Assembly: GCA_030762175.1 (NCBI GenBank)
Contig: CM060833.1
Coordinates: 157,415,501-157,479,500 of the forward strand
Length of the DNA: 64,000 bases
Reading direction: 5' to 3'
Source of the DNA: Metallyticus violacea
Taxonomy: Eukaryota; Arthropoda; Insecta; Mantodea; Metallyticidae
Shown here: positions 1 through 10,799 of the stretch, in pieces
How positions within the stretch are numbered: position 1 is the stretch's first letter
Layout of the letters: each line of letters opens with the position of its first letter
Translations under genes and position numbers: made by a program
Notes under the pieces: model-generated
Database searches by the model: none
Told to the model about the DNA's origin: nothing
What the model saw: the letters and a program-made list of their open reading frames with translations, nothing else

Positions 1-212
1 TAAATTATAACATTTAGGTTTGATAATATACATTTAATCACTAATTCCACATTGAATATTGTTTTCCCTAGTTTCCATGAATGCGTCAAATACGTAATCT
101 CATATTAAGCATGTATATTAGTTTAAAGTTAATTTAAGATACATGAACATTGTAGAGGTATCATGTTTTAAATATTTGTCTATATGTCTTACATTATTCG
201 TTGTATTAATCG

Positions 213-493
213 CTACGGGTGGCCGAGGTAGTTAAGGCGCGGTCTTGTGAGCTGGAGGTCTAGGGTTCGAATCCCGCCAGGACCGTCCTCCCTGACTGAG
301 GTTTTTTTTCCAGGTTTTCCTTAGTTCTCATAAATGGCAAATGCCGGGGAAGTACCCTAAAACTTAGGTCTGGAATGTTTCCTTCCTTAAAAAAATCCTT
401 TCCCAATATATAATTTCATCTCATGCATCATCAGTGTCACCACTTGTGGTGCCTCAGTAGCAAAAACGGGCGTTAAACACTAATAAAAAAAAA
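213..493 (+). repeat. SINE-A copy, near full length
   Basis: The head resembles a Ser/Leu-type tRNA: an A-box-like GGTGGCCGAGG...GTTAAGGCGC and a B-box GGTTCGAATCC, followed by CCAGGACCG. Next come a conserved body (CCTGACTGAGG, then TTTCCAGG, then GGCAAATGCCGGGG) and a tail reading GGGCGTTAAACACTAATA followed by poly-A. The same layout recurs in both orientations at least nine more times in the window, which is the basis for calling a SINE family. This copy has a longer T-run in the body and a few substitutions. No clear target-site duplication is visible. A SINE has no coding capacity and is copied by a LINE reverse transcriptase. Confidence 0.9.
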
Positions 494-1531
494 GCAATGG
501 TTAAGAGGAAGAGAAGGTTTCATTATCTTAACCACACAAATTGAAATAAAACAAATTTTATTCTATTCTATGCTACAATCTTAAAGCACAGTTTTAAAAA
601 CTAAGGACATTGTTGTTGTATACATACACGAAATCCAAGTGTAGAAAACTGGTGTTAAAACTTATATTGAACCAGCATGCAATGTGAGGTATAGAAATAA
701 ATGAGTTGAATTAGGTAAGACAATTGAAGCACCTTGTTTTAAAAGGGGACTTGTCATCAGTTTTACGATATTCGGGCAAGATTGGTACGGTACTAGTAAG
801 TGAATCCTGTATTGTATTATATCCAAGTGAAACGTGTGTTATTTGGAACATAACGAAAATTTACCTTTTAGTTTTAAAAGTGGACTTGACATGAGACAAA
901 TGTTGTTCCAAGTGAGTATAGAAAGGTACACTCCTTTAAAGTGATTTAATGCCTACATTACTGGATGGCGTTTCAACTGTGCTCTCAAAATATGTTCTTC
1001 GATTTTGTTAGTTTTTTTTTTTTTTTTTTTTTTTTTCCAAAATATCAGTTACTGTTAACAGGCAGATATGAGCAGTGACTAGTTGGTTATGTTTTTCCAT
1101 TATTAAACAAGTTACATGTTCCACTTTGACTAATAAACCTCAAGTTAATGTTGATTTAGTTACAGCAAAGACTGCCAAGGCAGTGATTTTGCAATTTTTT
1201 TTAATAATATATTATTTATAAACGTTGTTAAGAGATTTTCTAATAAATTGGATAGATCAATGGCTCAAGAATTAGTATCGGACAATGACTAGTTTACTGC
1301 TAATTAATCAGGCATTATTGCCATAGTAAAATATGTACCTGTATTTCATTTATATTCTTGTTCCTGTTCAGTAATAGTTGTGTAAACATTACAGTGAGTT
1401 AACAGAATACTATTTTGTAAACTTATTCCTTTCCTTTATTATATCTATCGAGTCAAAAAGAAGATTAACCTGCAGTTTTTAAATGTAATTTGTAACGTCC
1501 TAATAGTCTGTAAGTATATGTAAATAGAAAA
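494..1531. other. No gene seen
   Basis: AT-rich sequence with a 25-base poly-T run at 1012-1036. No recognisable coding frame or repeat copy was found. Confidence 0.6.
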
Positions 1532-2405
1532 CTGAGGTGGGAAAAATGTATACAAATTTTCATAGTAGATATCATTTACATTTTTCAAAGTTGGATCGAA
1601 AAACAACAGTAATGTGTAGTATGATGTTCTGTAAAGAGATGTGACTCACATACATCATGATAGCGTTGCGACGTAACAGGTAAATAAACAATGAATAAAT
1701 GAAGCCAAAATTATCATATGATGTTCTGTAAACAGATGTGACTCACTTTACGTTATGCTATAATTGCTACAACAGTTTGGAGTCAAGATTATCGTTTAAA
1801 CAGCGGAAAGCAATTTTGAAGTGGTATTGGAAAATCGAGAATGGTGTTGAAGTTCAAAAGAAATGGAGACGTGTGTACTGAACAGAACCGTCAACGCGAG
1901 TAACAATTGCACACATTCAAGACAAATTTGAGACTCATGGTATCGTATGCGATGTTCACAAGGGCAGATCTGAGAGACCTCGCACAGCAACAAGCCCCGG
2001 GTCCTCGTTTATGGTTTTGGAACGTTTTGTGCAGTCACTGCAGAAATCTACAAAGCACTGTGCGTGTCAGGCTGGGATTAGCAAAACCAGCGTACGTCGT
2101 ATTATTAAAACAGCAAAGTTGAAATTTTCATCCCAAGACTTTTGCATGAATTAAATGAAGATGACCCTGAAACGGCATGTGCTGCAATCGCTGAGGACAC
2201 TTTCGCAAACGTTGCTCAATCAGTAATTCAACGTACTAAGAAGTGTATCGGCGCCGATGGTGGTCATTTTGAGCACCTGTTGTAACTGTAAAAGTCTAAA
2301 ATGATTAGTGCTCATCATTTTCTGTTTGTGTTAATTTAGTTTTATTATGATAACACAGTTTTGTCTTTACTTGAAGTGTGTATAGATTTTTGGCACATTC
2401 TGTAT
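1532..2405 (+). mobile_element. Tc1/IS630-like transposon, internally deleted (family M1, copy 1)
   Basis: This is a broken transposase element. About 250 bases of 5' leader match the reverse complement of the copy at 24177-25013. The coding relic starts near 1790 and encodes the N-terminal helix-turn-helix region, with recognisable pieces such as RRTYRTE-like and IRDKFETHG-like segments, interrupted by stops. A later segment carries a KTSVRRIIKTAK-like second DNA-binding helix and an LHELNEDDP-like motif. The sequence then jumps directly to the C-terminal motif CIGADGGHFEHLL with a stop. The whole catalytic core between them is missing, so the copy cannot be autonomous. The right end, TTTTTGGCACATTCTGTAT, is the terminal motif shared with copies at 24.2 and 38.2 kb. 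Confidence 0.85.
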
Positions 2406-3223
2406 ATGTAAAATTGCAGTACAATTCAACCTTTAAAAAAATAGATTTAAGCCATATGTTCGGCATTATTAAGTTTTTTGTCGTGTTCTCAAAACAGTTG
2501 AGTAGTTCCGTTTTAGCACTCAACGCTTCAATTGTTTTATTTTAGTAACTCAACAAAAGCAATATAATGTGACTAGGACTTGGGAAGCTGGGGGGGAGGG
2601 GGCGAAAATCGAAAACAATAGCATTAAAAAATGGGTATTTATGTAAATACTAAGTAATAAGAAGCATATTTTCTGTATTCTATAAACTCTTTCAGACGAA
2701 ACGAATCTATGCGATGGCCCGATACTGTATGAAATTCGCTTCTCGAGTGAAATCCATAACATTCTCCCCAGGTTGAGATGCCTTCGGAATTTCCAGCCCT
2801 GGGACTGCCGACCTTGTCGTAAAACGGTTGGGGGAGGGTTATATTGCTCGCGGGGGAGTGGGGGAGAGGGTGATAAAAATCTAGAGCTTTCTCTGAAGGG
2901 ATACTGCGTCACGGCACGTTATAGTGAAGGAAAACTTTCTTTACTTCCCCACTGTCTCTGGCTGGGCTGTACATATAAACATACAAAAGGTTACTGGGTC
3001 GTGGTGAATACTTGGAAGCCCCAACCCTCTCTGACCTGAATCCTCATGAAAACAGTTAAGGTTCTGTTTTTCCGTTAGGGGTAAGTAGAGTACATACAGC
3101 GACATTTTGCTTTATGGAAAGTGGAACAAACAAGATACGTAAGCTGCTCCCAATATCGTTTTCAGATCCGTCCAAAACAAGAACAACAATTTTAACAGAA
3201 TTTAACTCAACCATCATCAAATA
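2406..3223. other. No gene seen; G-rich tracts
   Basis: Short open frames on both strands at 2550-3039 have no recognisable product. G-runs at 2830-2838 and 2852-2870 could form a G-quadruplex on the plus strand. Confidence 0.5.
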
Positions 3224-3522
3224 GTCGGTCCTGGTGGTGTAGTGGTTACCATACTTGACTCCTAAATCCAAGATTGCGGGTTCGAACCCGGCCAGGATCG
3301 ATGGATTTTTTTGGGGCGTAAAAATCCTAAGTATGGTTTCCTTCGGAAGGGAAGTAAAGCCGTGGGTCCCGTGTCGTACATTTACGGCACGAAAAAGAAC
3401 CTCAGGTATGGAAGAGAATACGTCTGAGCAAAACTTGTCGGCCGTTTCTCGCCCTGAGTTAAATGGAACGCTGATGACCTGAGCTGTTAAAGAGTGTCCA
3501 TAAATAAAATCATTAAAAAAAA
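3224..3522 (+). repeat. SINE-B copy, full length
   Basis: A Gly-type tRNA-like head (GGTCCTGGTGGTGTAGTGG...GGTTCGAACCCGG) is followed by a body (GGGCGTAAAAATCCTAAGTATGG; GTCCCGTGTCGTAC; TTTACGGCACG; TTGTCGGCCGTTTC) and the tail GCTGATGACCTGAG...AAATAAAA. Family members are near-identical along this whole layout. In better copies the first seven bases, GGTCCTG, pair perfectly with CAGGACC at the end of the head, as in a tRNA acceptor stem. The flanks ATCATCAAATA (left) and ATCATCACCTA (right) look like a slightly diverged target-site duplication. Confidence 0.92.
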
Positions 3523-3902
3523 ATCATCACCTAATATATTATAAGAATGAGCACCCAGGCTGCTTATTTCGTCAATTACAGATTGATCAAATTCATATCA
3601 TTTTAAATTTGTTTAACTTTTCCATCTTCCCTCAAGTTTAAATCCTTCTTGTCCACACGTGAATTTAAAAATACAACAAACGTAGTCAACTTTCTGAGGC
3701 GGTTTTTCCTGGTTTGTTCTTGTCTTTCTCCATCTCTGGTGTGACAAACTGCTGTTTCGCGGATCTGTCTTCACTATCAAGGAAACAAGCAGTTACGCTG
3801 TCCATATATTCCGCTTGTCAGGTGTTGCAATTCCCACGACGGACGCGGTCAGCGATCCAACACAGTGCTGTTGACAAATCTTGTACAGTGAGTTATGCAC
3901 AA
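3523..3902. other. No gene seen
   Basis: A 68-codon frame at 3714-3920 has no recognisable domain and runs into the transposon end that follows. Its base composition is less AT-rich than its surroundings, so a decayed coding piece cannot be excluded. Confidence 0.45.
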
Positions 3903-4130
3903 AGGACGTTCAATAAGTAAGGCAACACAGTTAATCTAGGTAAAACCTAACTGTGTTATAGTCAGCTTTGAAAATGTATTCTCTAAGATGAGTGCTTTTA
4001 AGAAATCTATATGGAGATATAGCAGTGGATAAACGTACTGTCAGTCGGGCTGCTATCACCGGAAGAAAGCTCACACTCACAAAACCCGTCATGAAAAATA
4101 AATAAACAAAACAATGCCTTCAACCGATAA
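3903..4130 (+). mobile_element. Mariner 5' fragment (family T)
   Basis: The left end, GTTCAATAAGTAAGGCAACAC, is a transposon-terminus motif that recurs at 19.28, 21.26 and 55.60 kb. About 110 bases in, a frame reads YGDIAVDKRTVSR, which resembles the N-terminal helix-turn-helix of mariner transposases where a YGD motif precedes a paired-domain-like helix. Only this N-terminal part remains; no catalytic residues are seen, and a SINE-A begins at 4156. The assignment rests on the terminus plus one short protein match. Confidence 0.5.
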
Positions 4131-4155
4131 AGTCATTGTCACGACCTTCTGAGTA

Positions 4156-4436
4156 TTTTTTTTTTTTTTTTGAATGGTGTTTAAAGCCCGTTTTTACTAC
4201 TGAGGCACCACAGACGATGGACAATGATGAGATATGTAATGAAATGATAAATTGGGAAAGAATTTTTTCAAGGAAGGGAACGTTCCAGGCCTAAGTTTAG
4301 GGTATCTTCCCGGCATGTGCCATTATTACTGGGTAAAACCAGGAAAAACCTAATCAGGGAGGATGGACCGGGGGTTTGAACCCCATACTTACCGCTCACG
4401 AGTTCGCGCCTTAACGACCTCGGCCACCCGTGGCGG
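4156..4436 (-). repeat. SINE-A copy, full length
   Basis: Reverse orientation: poly-T at 4156-4171, tail complement, body and tRNA-like head ending CGGCCACCCGTGGCGG. The head has mutations in the B-box region (GGGTTTGAACCC read on the plus strand). Flanking TTCTGAG and TTCTGGG may be a decayed target-site duplication. Confidence 0.88.
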
Positions 4437-4631
4437 TTTCTGGGGATTCGAAGGGGTTATTTTGATCAATGCTTTGCCATGCGTTGAAACATGTAATTGA
4501 GCATATTTCAAAACTTGCGGATCTGTTCTTTCTGGCGCATCCGCCCTCAAACAGTTATGACCGAAGTTCTTTAAAGCCTATGTAACCAAGGGGAGAATAC
4601 TAAAAGTCGATGCATTGCTCTTCCTCGTGCT

Positions 4632-4996
4632 GTTGGTCCTGGTGGTGTAGTGGTAAACGTATTTGCCTCGTAAACCCAAGATCGCGGGTTCAATCCCGAC
4701 CAGGGTTGATGGTTTTTTCGAGCGTAAAATTCCTAAGTATGGCTTCCTTCTAAAGGGATAAAGTAAAGCCGTGGGTCCCGTGTCGTACGTTTACGGCACG
4801 ATAAAGAACCTCAAGACTGAAAGAAGAGACCTCTGAGCAAAATTTGTCGGCCGTTTCACGCCCTGAATTGAATGGGGTGCTGATGACCTGAAATGCTAAA
4901 GAGCGTATGTAAATAAAGCAAATTTCAATTTCGCGCCCTGAATTGAATGAGACACTGATGACTTGAGATGTTAAAGAGGAAACAAAACAAATCAAC
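4632..4996 (+). repeat. SINE-B copy with duplicated 3' tail
   Basis: Full SINE-B head and body, then the tail CGCCCTGAATTGAATG...GATGACCTGAAATG...AAATAAAGC, immediately followed by a second copy of the same tail (CGCCCTGAATTGAATGAG...GATGACTTGAGATG) ending in AAACAAAACAAATCAA. The outer flanks CTTCCTCGTGCT (4620-4631) and CTTCCTCGCGCT (4997-5008) match at 11 of 12 bases. They enclose both tails, so the tail duplication was already present when the element inserted. Confidence 0.88.
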
Positions 4997-5074
4997 TTCC
5001 TCGCGCTAAATCGGAATCTTACACCATCTGATTTCTAGCTCTTCGTTGGTCCCTAGGCCAATGTAAATTAATTT

Positions 5075-5192
5075 CTTAATTTAAAAAAAAAAGTACTTTT
5101 CCAATTTATTATTTCACCTCATATTTCATAAGTGCCCACCGTCTGTGATGCCTCAGCAGTAAAAAAAGGGCGTTAAACACTATTAAAAAAAT
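5075..5192 (+). repeat. SINE-A, 5'-truncated
   Basis: Only the last ~115 bases of SINE-A are present (CCAATTTATTATTTCACCTC..., GTGATGCCTCAGCAG, GGGCGTTAAACACTATT, poly-A). The tRNA-like head is missing, as expected for incomplete reverse transcription. Confidence 0.8.
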
Positions 5193-5809
5193 TGGTACTG
5201 TTCAAAATATCAATTCTGGAAAGGAGATTTGTTGATAACGAAGTTATAGTCGCAGTAAGACACATAGGTGGCAATGTTACAGATTTGCAAGGTGGATTAA
5301 ACTGGTTAGCTAAAGAAATTGAAATATAAACATTCTGTAAGAGAAAAAAATAATGGGTAAGCGAAGAAATTTTAACCTTTTCCATTTGAGGTAAAACACT
5401 CCAAAGAGCTGTTTCCTTGTAGACTGAAATATTACTAACAAATAACAAAGGAATATAACAAAATACACTCTTATTCTAAATGTTATACATTTCTTGTGTT
5501 TACATGAAAATATGTATTTTGATAAGTATAATATACAACAACAATCGAAGTAAAGAATTGAAAGAAAGTGTAGTAGATCAGTTAGTTAGTGGCAGGCTCT
5601 GTCCCCTGCTTTGGAAATAATAGCGGAAATTGGGTTCTCTACCGAGAAATATAAACCTGAAACATTTCTGAAAAATGATGAAAGAGAGATAAAAGAAAAA
5701 AGATTCCAAACTGACAAGAATTCATTAAATTTCAGCATCGAAATTTTTAACTGTATGAAAAGAAAAAGCAGATGGCAACATTAATATGTCTGGTAAGAAA
5801 ACTGAAAAC

Positions 5810-5810
<1 letters not shown>
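5193..5810. other. No gene seen
   Basis: AT-rich sequence; no recognisable frame or repeat copy. Confidence 0.55.

Positions 5811-5870
<60 letters not shown>
5811..5870. repeat. (TAA)n microsatellite
   Basis: About 20 uninterrupted TAA units. The leucine run that can be read on the minus strand here is an artefact of the repeat. Confidence 0.97.
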
Positions 5871-6199
5871 GTTAGAAAGGTATTGGTTACGGCACTGTGA
5901 CGCACACGTAGTTGTAGTCAAAAAGAGAATAAGGAGTTCCCCGAACAGTACTTTTGCTTTTTGCATTTTAACTTAAGTGAAAAAATATTGAAAGTTGTGT
6001 GAAATATTCAGCAACTCTGAATATTCTGAATATTCAGCGATGGCGAGAGAGGTGTACACTGCAAGATTACAGAGCTGATTAAACATTAAGCCAAAACGTA
6101 CGTAAACCATTGCTTGATGATTAATGCCTGTCCCCAAATAAGTAATTTGCACATATAGCGTTAAAACATGCTTAATGGTTGTTCTATAATTTGTGCACT

Positions 6200-6640
6200 G
6201 TGTATTCAAAACGAACAAAGAGAACAGCATCCAAATTACGTTAATAAAAGGGTTTTCTCAATTACCAGACGAAGATCACAATGTTTAAGGTCTCAGGAGA
6301 TAAACCTAAACACTCTCGGCATAGAGTGGCATTTGGAGGGGTCACGAGACCATCTTTATTGAAGAAACATTTACAAGCAAACGATATTTTGAGACGTTAC
6401 AAGAGTTAAGATGTTTGGCCTTGATGAGTTGATGTGGCAACAAGATGGAGTAACGCCTCACTATGGCGTATAGGTGAGGAATCTCTTAAACCTGCCACCC
6501 AGGTCATGCAACCTCCATATCATGTGATTTTTCGCTTTGATATTTTTGCTCAATGGATCGAACTTCAATATGAATCATCAGTGAACGTCTTCCATCTGTC
6601 AGTCGATGTGAATTGTGTATTGAAAATTACAGTCTGTATT
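6200..6640 (+). mobile_element. Tc1/IS630-like transposase relic
   Basis: Two frames carry consecutive pieces of a transposase. First comes FIEETFTSKRYFETLQEL, matching the region before the second catalytic residue. After a frameshift comes DELMWQQDGVTPHYGV, which matches the conserved WQQDGA-PHY block holding the second catalytic Asp. A decayed C-terminus reading SRCELCIENYSLYFK follows near 6600. The region corresponding to the third catalytic residue is not readable. The catalytic Asp of the QQDG block is still present, but stops and a frameshift make the copy dead. Exact ends were not found. Confidence 0.72.
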
Positions 6641-7685
6641 TCAAATAAACTTTGTAAAGAAATGTCTAATACAAAATAAAGAAATTCTTGTTTTTCCTTG
6701 AATTTTTAGGGAAAACGTCTTTTATTTCATCCTTTATAATATGCAATATTGTTTTCATGTTTAATCAAATAAGAATTTTTTGGGAGTCCAGATAACTCCT
6801 AGATGGGAATTTGAATCCCTTGCCATAGCTCTACTTTCACTTTGTCAGTTAAATTACATAATTAATTCGTGTATTTTGGAGCAGTAGCCAAGAAATAATA
6901 AATTAATTTTCATAAATGCCTAAAATTCCTTTATCCCTAATATTCATTTCATTTACTTTATCTTTGTCAAACGTATACCTAGCGTGAAATATGATCATCT
7001 ACTCTTTTATAGAAGTGTGTGAATTTAAACAAGAATAGTACACGAGGATGAATTTGGCCTCTCTAAGTATGACGTTTTAGCTCTGTAAATTTTGTTACTG
7101 CTATGAATATTTTGTAGGATTTCTTTAGTACATACACTTCAAGCTCTTGGTCACTCTAAAAGTCGACTCTATTTTGTTCATATCCAAAAACCAGTTTCAA
7201 CTGCGAATACAGGAGTCAGAAAGGCGTTTAAAACTCAGAAACATTGACGGGGCTCGAACAAACATTATGCTATGTAATGGAATCTACTATTAGAGAGGCT
7301 TGCATTAATAGGCCATGGCGAAGTATCCTGTAGGAAGTCGGTAGTTGATCCCAGAACCTCCACTAGTTACTAATATTTCTCAAGAGTGTGACAGCATAAA
7401 GAGCTGGACCACCAGTGTTGAAGGCAAGTCACGTCACAGCAATAAAAACAGAAAGAATTGTCCTGGCTTACTATGGTATTTCACTCTCCTAAATATCTGT
7501 ACAAGAACTGTGTTTTTTTCAGTACGTCTGCAAAATTTGTGCAATACTTTATTAAAAATTCTGAGAAAATATCTCGAAGCCTGGTATTCGCGGAATTGGA
7601 TCTCTCCTGGAATGGGAAAGGAGTTGGTTGTTTATCAAGAACCCAATGAAGAAGAAACAGATTTTGTCTTCTAAAAGTGTAAAGT
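6641..7685. other. No gene seen; one 109-codon frame
   Basis: A 109-codon plus frame at 7345-7674 overlaps an antisense 77-codon frame. Neither shows a recognisable domain or exon signals, so I treat them as chance frames. Confidence 0.5.
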
Positions 7686-7975
7686 GTCGGTCCTGATGGT
7701 GTAGTGGTCACCATACTTACGTTCTAAACCCAAGGTCGCGGGTTCGAACCCGGCCAGGATCGATGGATTTTTTCGGGCGTAAAAATCCTAAGTATGACTT
7801 CCTTCGGAAGGGAAGTAAAGCCGTGGGTCCCGTGTCGTACATTTACGGCACGATAAAGAACCTCAAGCCTGAAAGAAGAGACCTCTGAGGAAAATTTGTC
7901 GGCCGTTTCACGCCCTGAATAGAATGGGACGCTAATGACATGAGATGTTAAAGAGCGTCCGTAAATAAACAAATA
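7686..7975 (+). repeat. SINE-B copy, full length
   Basis: Complete head, body and tail ending AAACAAATAAAAAA. The flanks AAAAGTGTAAAG (left) and AAAAGTGTGAAAG (right) look like the target-site duplication. Confidence 0.92.
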
Positions 7976-8099
7976 AAAAAAGTGTGAAAGTATATAGGTT
8001 GTTCGATGTTTTGCCAAGACAACTGCAAATGAGCTGCGAAGAATTACATAACATGGTTGAGAAAGGGGTAGAAAAAATAAACAACCAGCATTGGAACGT

Positions 8100-8381
8100 T
8101 TTTTTTTAATGGCGTTTAACGCCGGTTTTTACTATTGAGGCACCACAGGCGGTGGACACTGATGATACATGAAATGATAAATTGGGAAAGGATTTCTGTG
8201 TTAAAGGTCGGAAGCGTTCCAGGTTTAGGATATTTCCCCGGCATTTCCCATTTATGAGGACTGAGGAAAACCTGGAAAAAAAAAAAAAACTCAGTCAGGG
8301 AAAGATAGCCCTGGTAGGAATCGAAACCCAGACATCCCGCTCACGAGTCCGCGCCTTAACGACCTCGGCCATCCGTGGCGG
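8100..8381 (-). repeat. SINE-A copy, full length
   Basis: Poly-T and tail complement, body and tRNA-like head ending CGGCCATCCGTGGCGG. A TTGGAAC heptamer occurs on both sides (8091-8097 and 8383-8389) and may be the target-site duplication. Confidence 0.9.
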
Positions 8382-8910
8382 TTTGGAACCTTATGAACAC
8401 ATGTACTTCGTGTTCAATGCTACAAGTTATGTACCATATATACTTGTATATAAACATTGCACTCGTTTCTCTGTGTAATATTGTGTGTGTATGTGTGTAT
8501 CTAGGCAATATGTTAAATTCTTGTTTTAAGCTCCTGCAATTTTTTTTTTAAGGTTGATTTGAAATACAAAAAGTGGAAAGAAGATGTAAGATATTTCATT
8601 ACTCTTACGAGATATTACATGATACTGAGTAATTTTCTATTCAGAAGTTTTGCCATAGAACTTTTCATTTCTGAGAAAATTAGCATTTTATTTTGTATAA
8701 TTTTGCAATGCAGAAAAATTCTCAACTCCTTAGATTCTGTGTTATAATGAAAGATCGAAAGGTAGGCGGATGCAAGAAAGAGGTTTCAGCTAAACGTTGG
8801 GGGGCTATTCACTATGAAAACGACAATTTGACGTTGAACGGGACACGCTATTTAATGAACTTTTTCGCAACGACTTACTAAAATGTATAAATATTACCAC
8901 AAATGCAAAG
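8382..8910. other. No gene seen
   Basis: A short GT-rich stretch near 8483-8502; otherwise AT-rich sequence without recognisable content. Confidence 0.55.
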
Positions 8911-9106
8911 GTCTGACGGGACCGCCTTCTGGTTAGCATACTGGCTGTTGAAAGGGATGTCCCGGCTTTGATTCCCGGTATCTACTGGAAAATCTTCTGA
9001 GGAGCTATCTGAATGAAACCCTCCCTTTGCAGTCCTGCCCCCTTCAATGACTGAGCCACAGGAGGCAGTGGTCACCGAGGTAGACGTTGGCTTTCTAGGG
9101 CTGTTG
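8911..9106 (+). repeat. tRNA-like SINE relic (family D)
   Basis: Begins GGGACCGCCTTCTGGTTAGCATA, like an A-box, and carries GGCTTTGATTCCCGG, like a B-box, about 40 bases on. A less AT-rich body of ~130 bases follows. CACAAATGCAAAGG before and CACAAAGCAAGG after may be a decayed target-site duplication. Only one copy is seen in the window, so the family assignment is an inference from structure. Confidence 0.45.
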
Positions 9107-9249
9107 CACAAAGCAAGGAAGGAAGAAAGTTTTATGTTAAATGAAAAAATCGACGAAAGTCAAACAAAACAAAAATCAGGGCGAACGTATTATAAACCAT
9201 TAATTAATTATTAAAACACGCATCCCTCGTACTCATTACACACGTTTCA

Positions 9250-9960
9250 CAGTTTTTACTCCAATTATTTTGAACTTGGCCAGGACATCGCCATTATTTT
9301 TAATTTCTTTTGCTCTCCGAGAAAGATTTTCCTGCAAAACCTCGGCGTTCCACTTTTCAGTAAGTAAATGCTATTCCTCATATCATTCCATGTGAGGTGC
9401 GCTGTCATATAAAGGGGAGCGTCCTTAAACAAATGAAGGTAAACAGCTTCTGTCCAAGATTGAGTGAAAATCTATGGACCGGGTCGCCTACTGTTTCTGC
9501 CCACATATTAATTGAAAGCTATGTTGAAAATTGCTTTAGGTAATTATGTTGGTACTTTGTGTATGTATTATGGAAATCACTGATACCAACTTTGTGTAGG
9601 TTGAGTCATCCGGTTTGGAAGAGGAAAATGTGCTCTTTGTTGACGGAACCACTTGGAAAATTTAGTGGGAACTTAATCCTCTTCGGGGAGATGCTGAATA
9701 TCAAAGCTCTTCTCTCACGTTTCCAAAACGTTCCACTCGTACACCCTGTTACCTCGACTATCTCTTTTTGGATTTTCTTCCACTATGTGCAGAATTTCTT
9801 CTTTTGCGATGATTCTAGTCAGCCCCCTTCCCTATGTCCAGAACCCTTTGAGGGATACTCTTCTGTTGAAGTTATTTCAATAACACGGTGCCAAGGCAGC
9901 CACTTTCTATCTCGCAGTTTTTTGAATACATGCAGTGCATCTCCTGCAACGTAATCATGC
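9250..9960 (-). mobile_element. Tc1/IS630-like transposase relic
   Basis: Read on the minus strand, pieces of a transposase appear in family order: EEILHIVEENPKRDSRG (second DNA-binding helix region), then HLPEED followed by FSKWFRQQ (the linker before the catalytic core). After these come EAVYLHLFKDAPLYMTAHLT and, one frame over, SRRAKEIKNNGDV near the C-terminus. Many stops and frame changes separate them. The plus-strand 131-codon frame at 9559-9954 is its antisense shadow. Catalytic residues are not readable. Confidence 0.55.
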
Positions 9961-10799
9961 TATGTCACTTCAATTTCTACAAAAAAAAAAAAAAAATAAA
10001 AAATAAAGAAGAATCTTGGAAGGCTTTTAACCTAAAGAGTGCAAAATGTTTTTAATTTTAATATACTGAATGATATTATCTAGTCCTGTCTCAAAAACAC
10101 TTTCAAAATTCAGTGAATCTTAGAAAAATACAAACTAACCAATAAGTTTTATTTCCTAAAAAATTAAAAAAAAATATTATATTAATGTTTTTGAATTTAT
10201 TACAAGGAAGAGTTCTGCACAAGGAAATTCATAAGTCCCTTTTCACTCTGTATATTGTTGGTTACAGTTGAAAATAACACTTAGCCTTCATTAAGGTTCT
10301 AGCTTACGATTGTTTGACAATTTTAAATTTACTTACTTTTATTTGAACATAAGTTACACAACTCCAATTGCAACAACGAACAAAAACAAGTTAATAGATA
10401 AAAATTAACAGAAGAAAAGCTGTTATGTTTAGGATTATGTTTAGGCAGGATTTCACTCTCTATATTCATCTACCTTCTTCAATGTCTGACATTTCAAAAC
10501 CAAGCAAGAGTAACACATTTGCTTAAGAATACTGCCACAACCTTACAGTTAAAAGGAAGATTTGCCAAGTAAATCACTAAGAAGCACACGCATTACAACA
10601 GAAACAGGAGGGGGGGAATGCATCCAATTCATTACAGTGTTTCGCAGATATGTGCAAATGCACCGCATCATAATCGAGTGAATTTGCGATGTTGCTCAAA
10701 GGCAATGCGGAAGAAAAATAGCAGCAAAATGAAAGTGCCATGGGTTTCAGATGGTATGACGCGCTTAATCGGAAGTCCATACACAAAATGGGGGCGCCA
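9961..10799. other. No gene seen
   Basis: AT-rich with A-runs near 9979-9994 and 10164-10173. Short frames at 10577-10825 on both strands have no recognisable product. Confidence 0.55.

Noticed and set aside
3224..3300. tRNA gene (Gly-like) with good A and B boxes
   Set aside because: The same head with the same downstream body recurs across the window with poly-A tails and target duplications, so it is a SINE head.
5781..5966. 61-codon minus frame with a poly-leucine run
   Set aside because: It is a translation of the (TAA)n microsatellite.
6001..6040. Palindrome CTGAATATTCTGAATATTCAG as a binding site
   Set aside because: AT-rich short palindromes are expected by chance here and no neighbouring signal supports it.
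8908..9111. 77-codon minus frame as a gene
   Set aside because: It lies over a tRNA-like SINE relic and shows no domain.
9559..9954. 131-codon plus-strand frame
   Set aside because: It is antisense to a decayed transposase on the minus strand.
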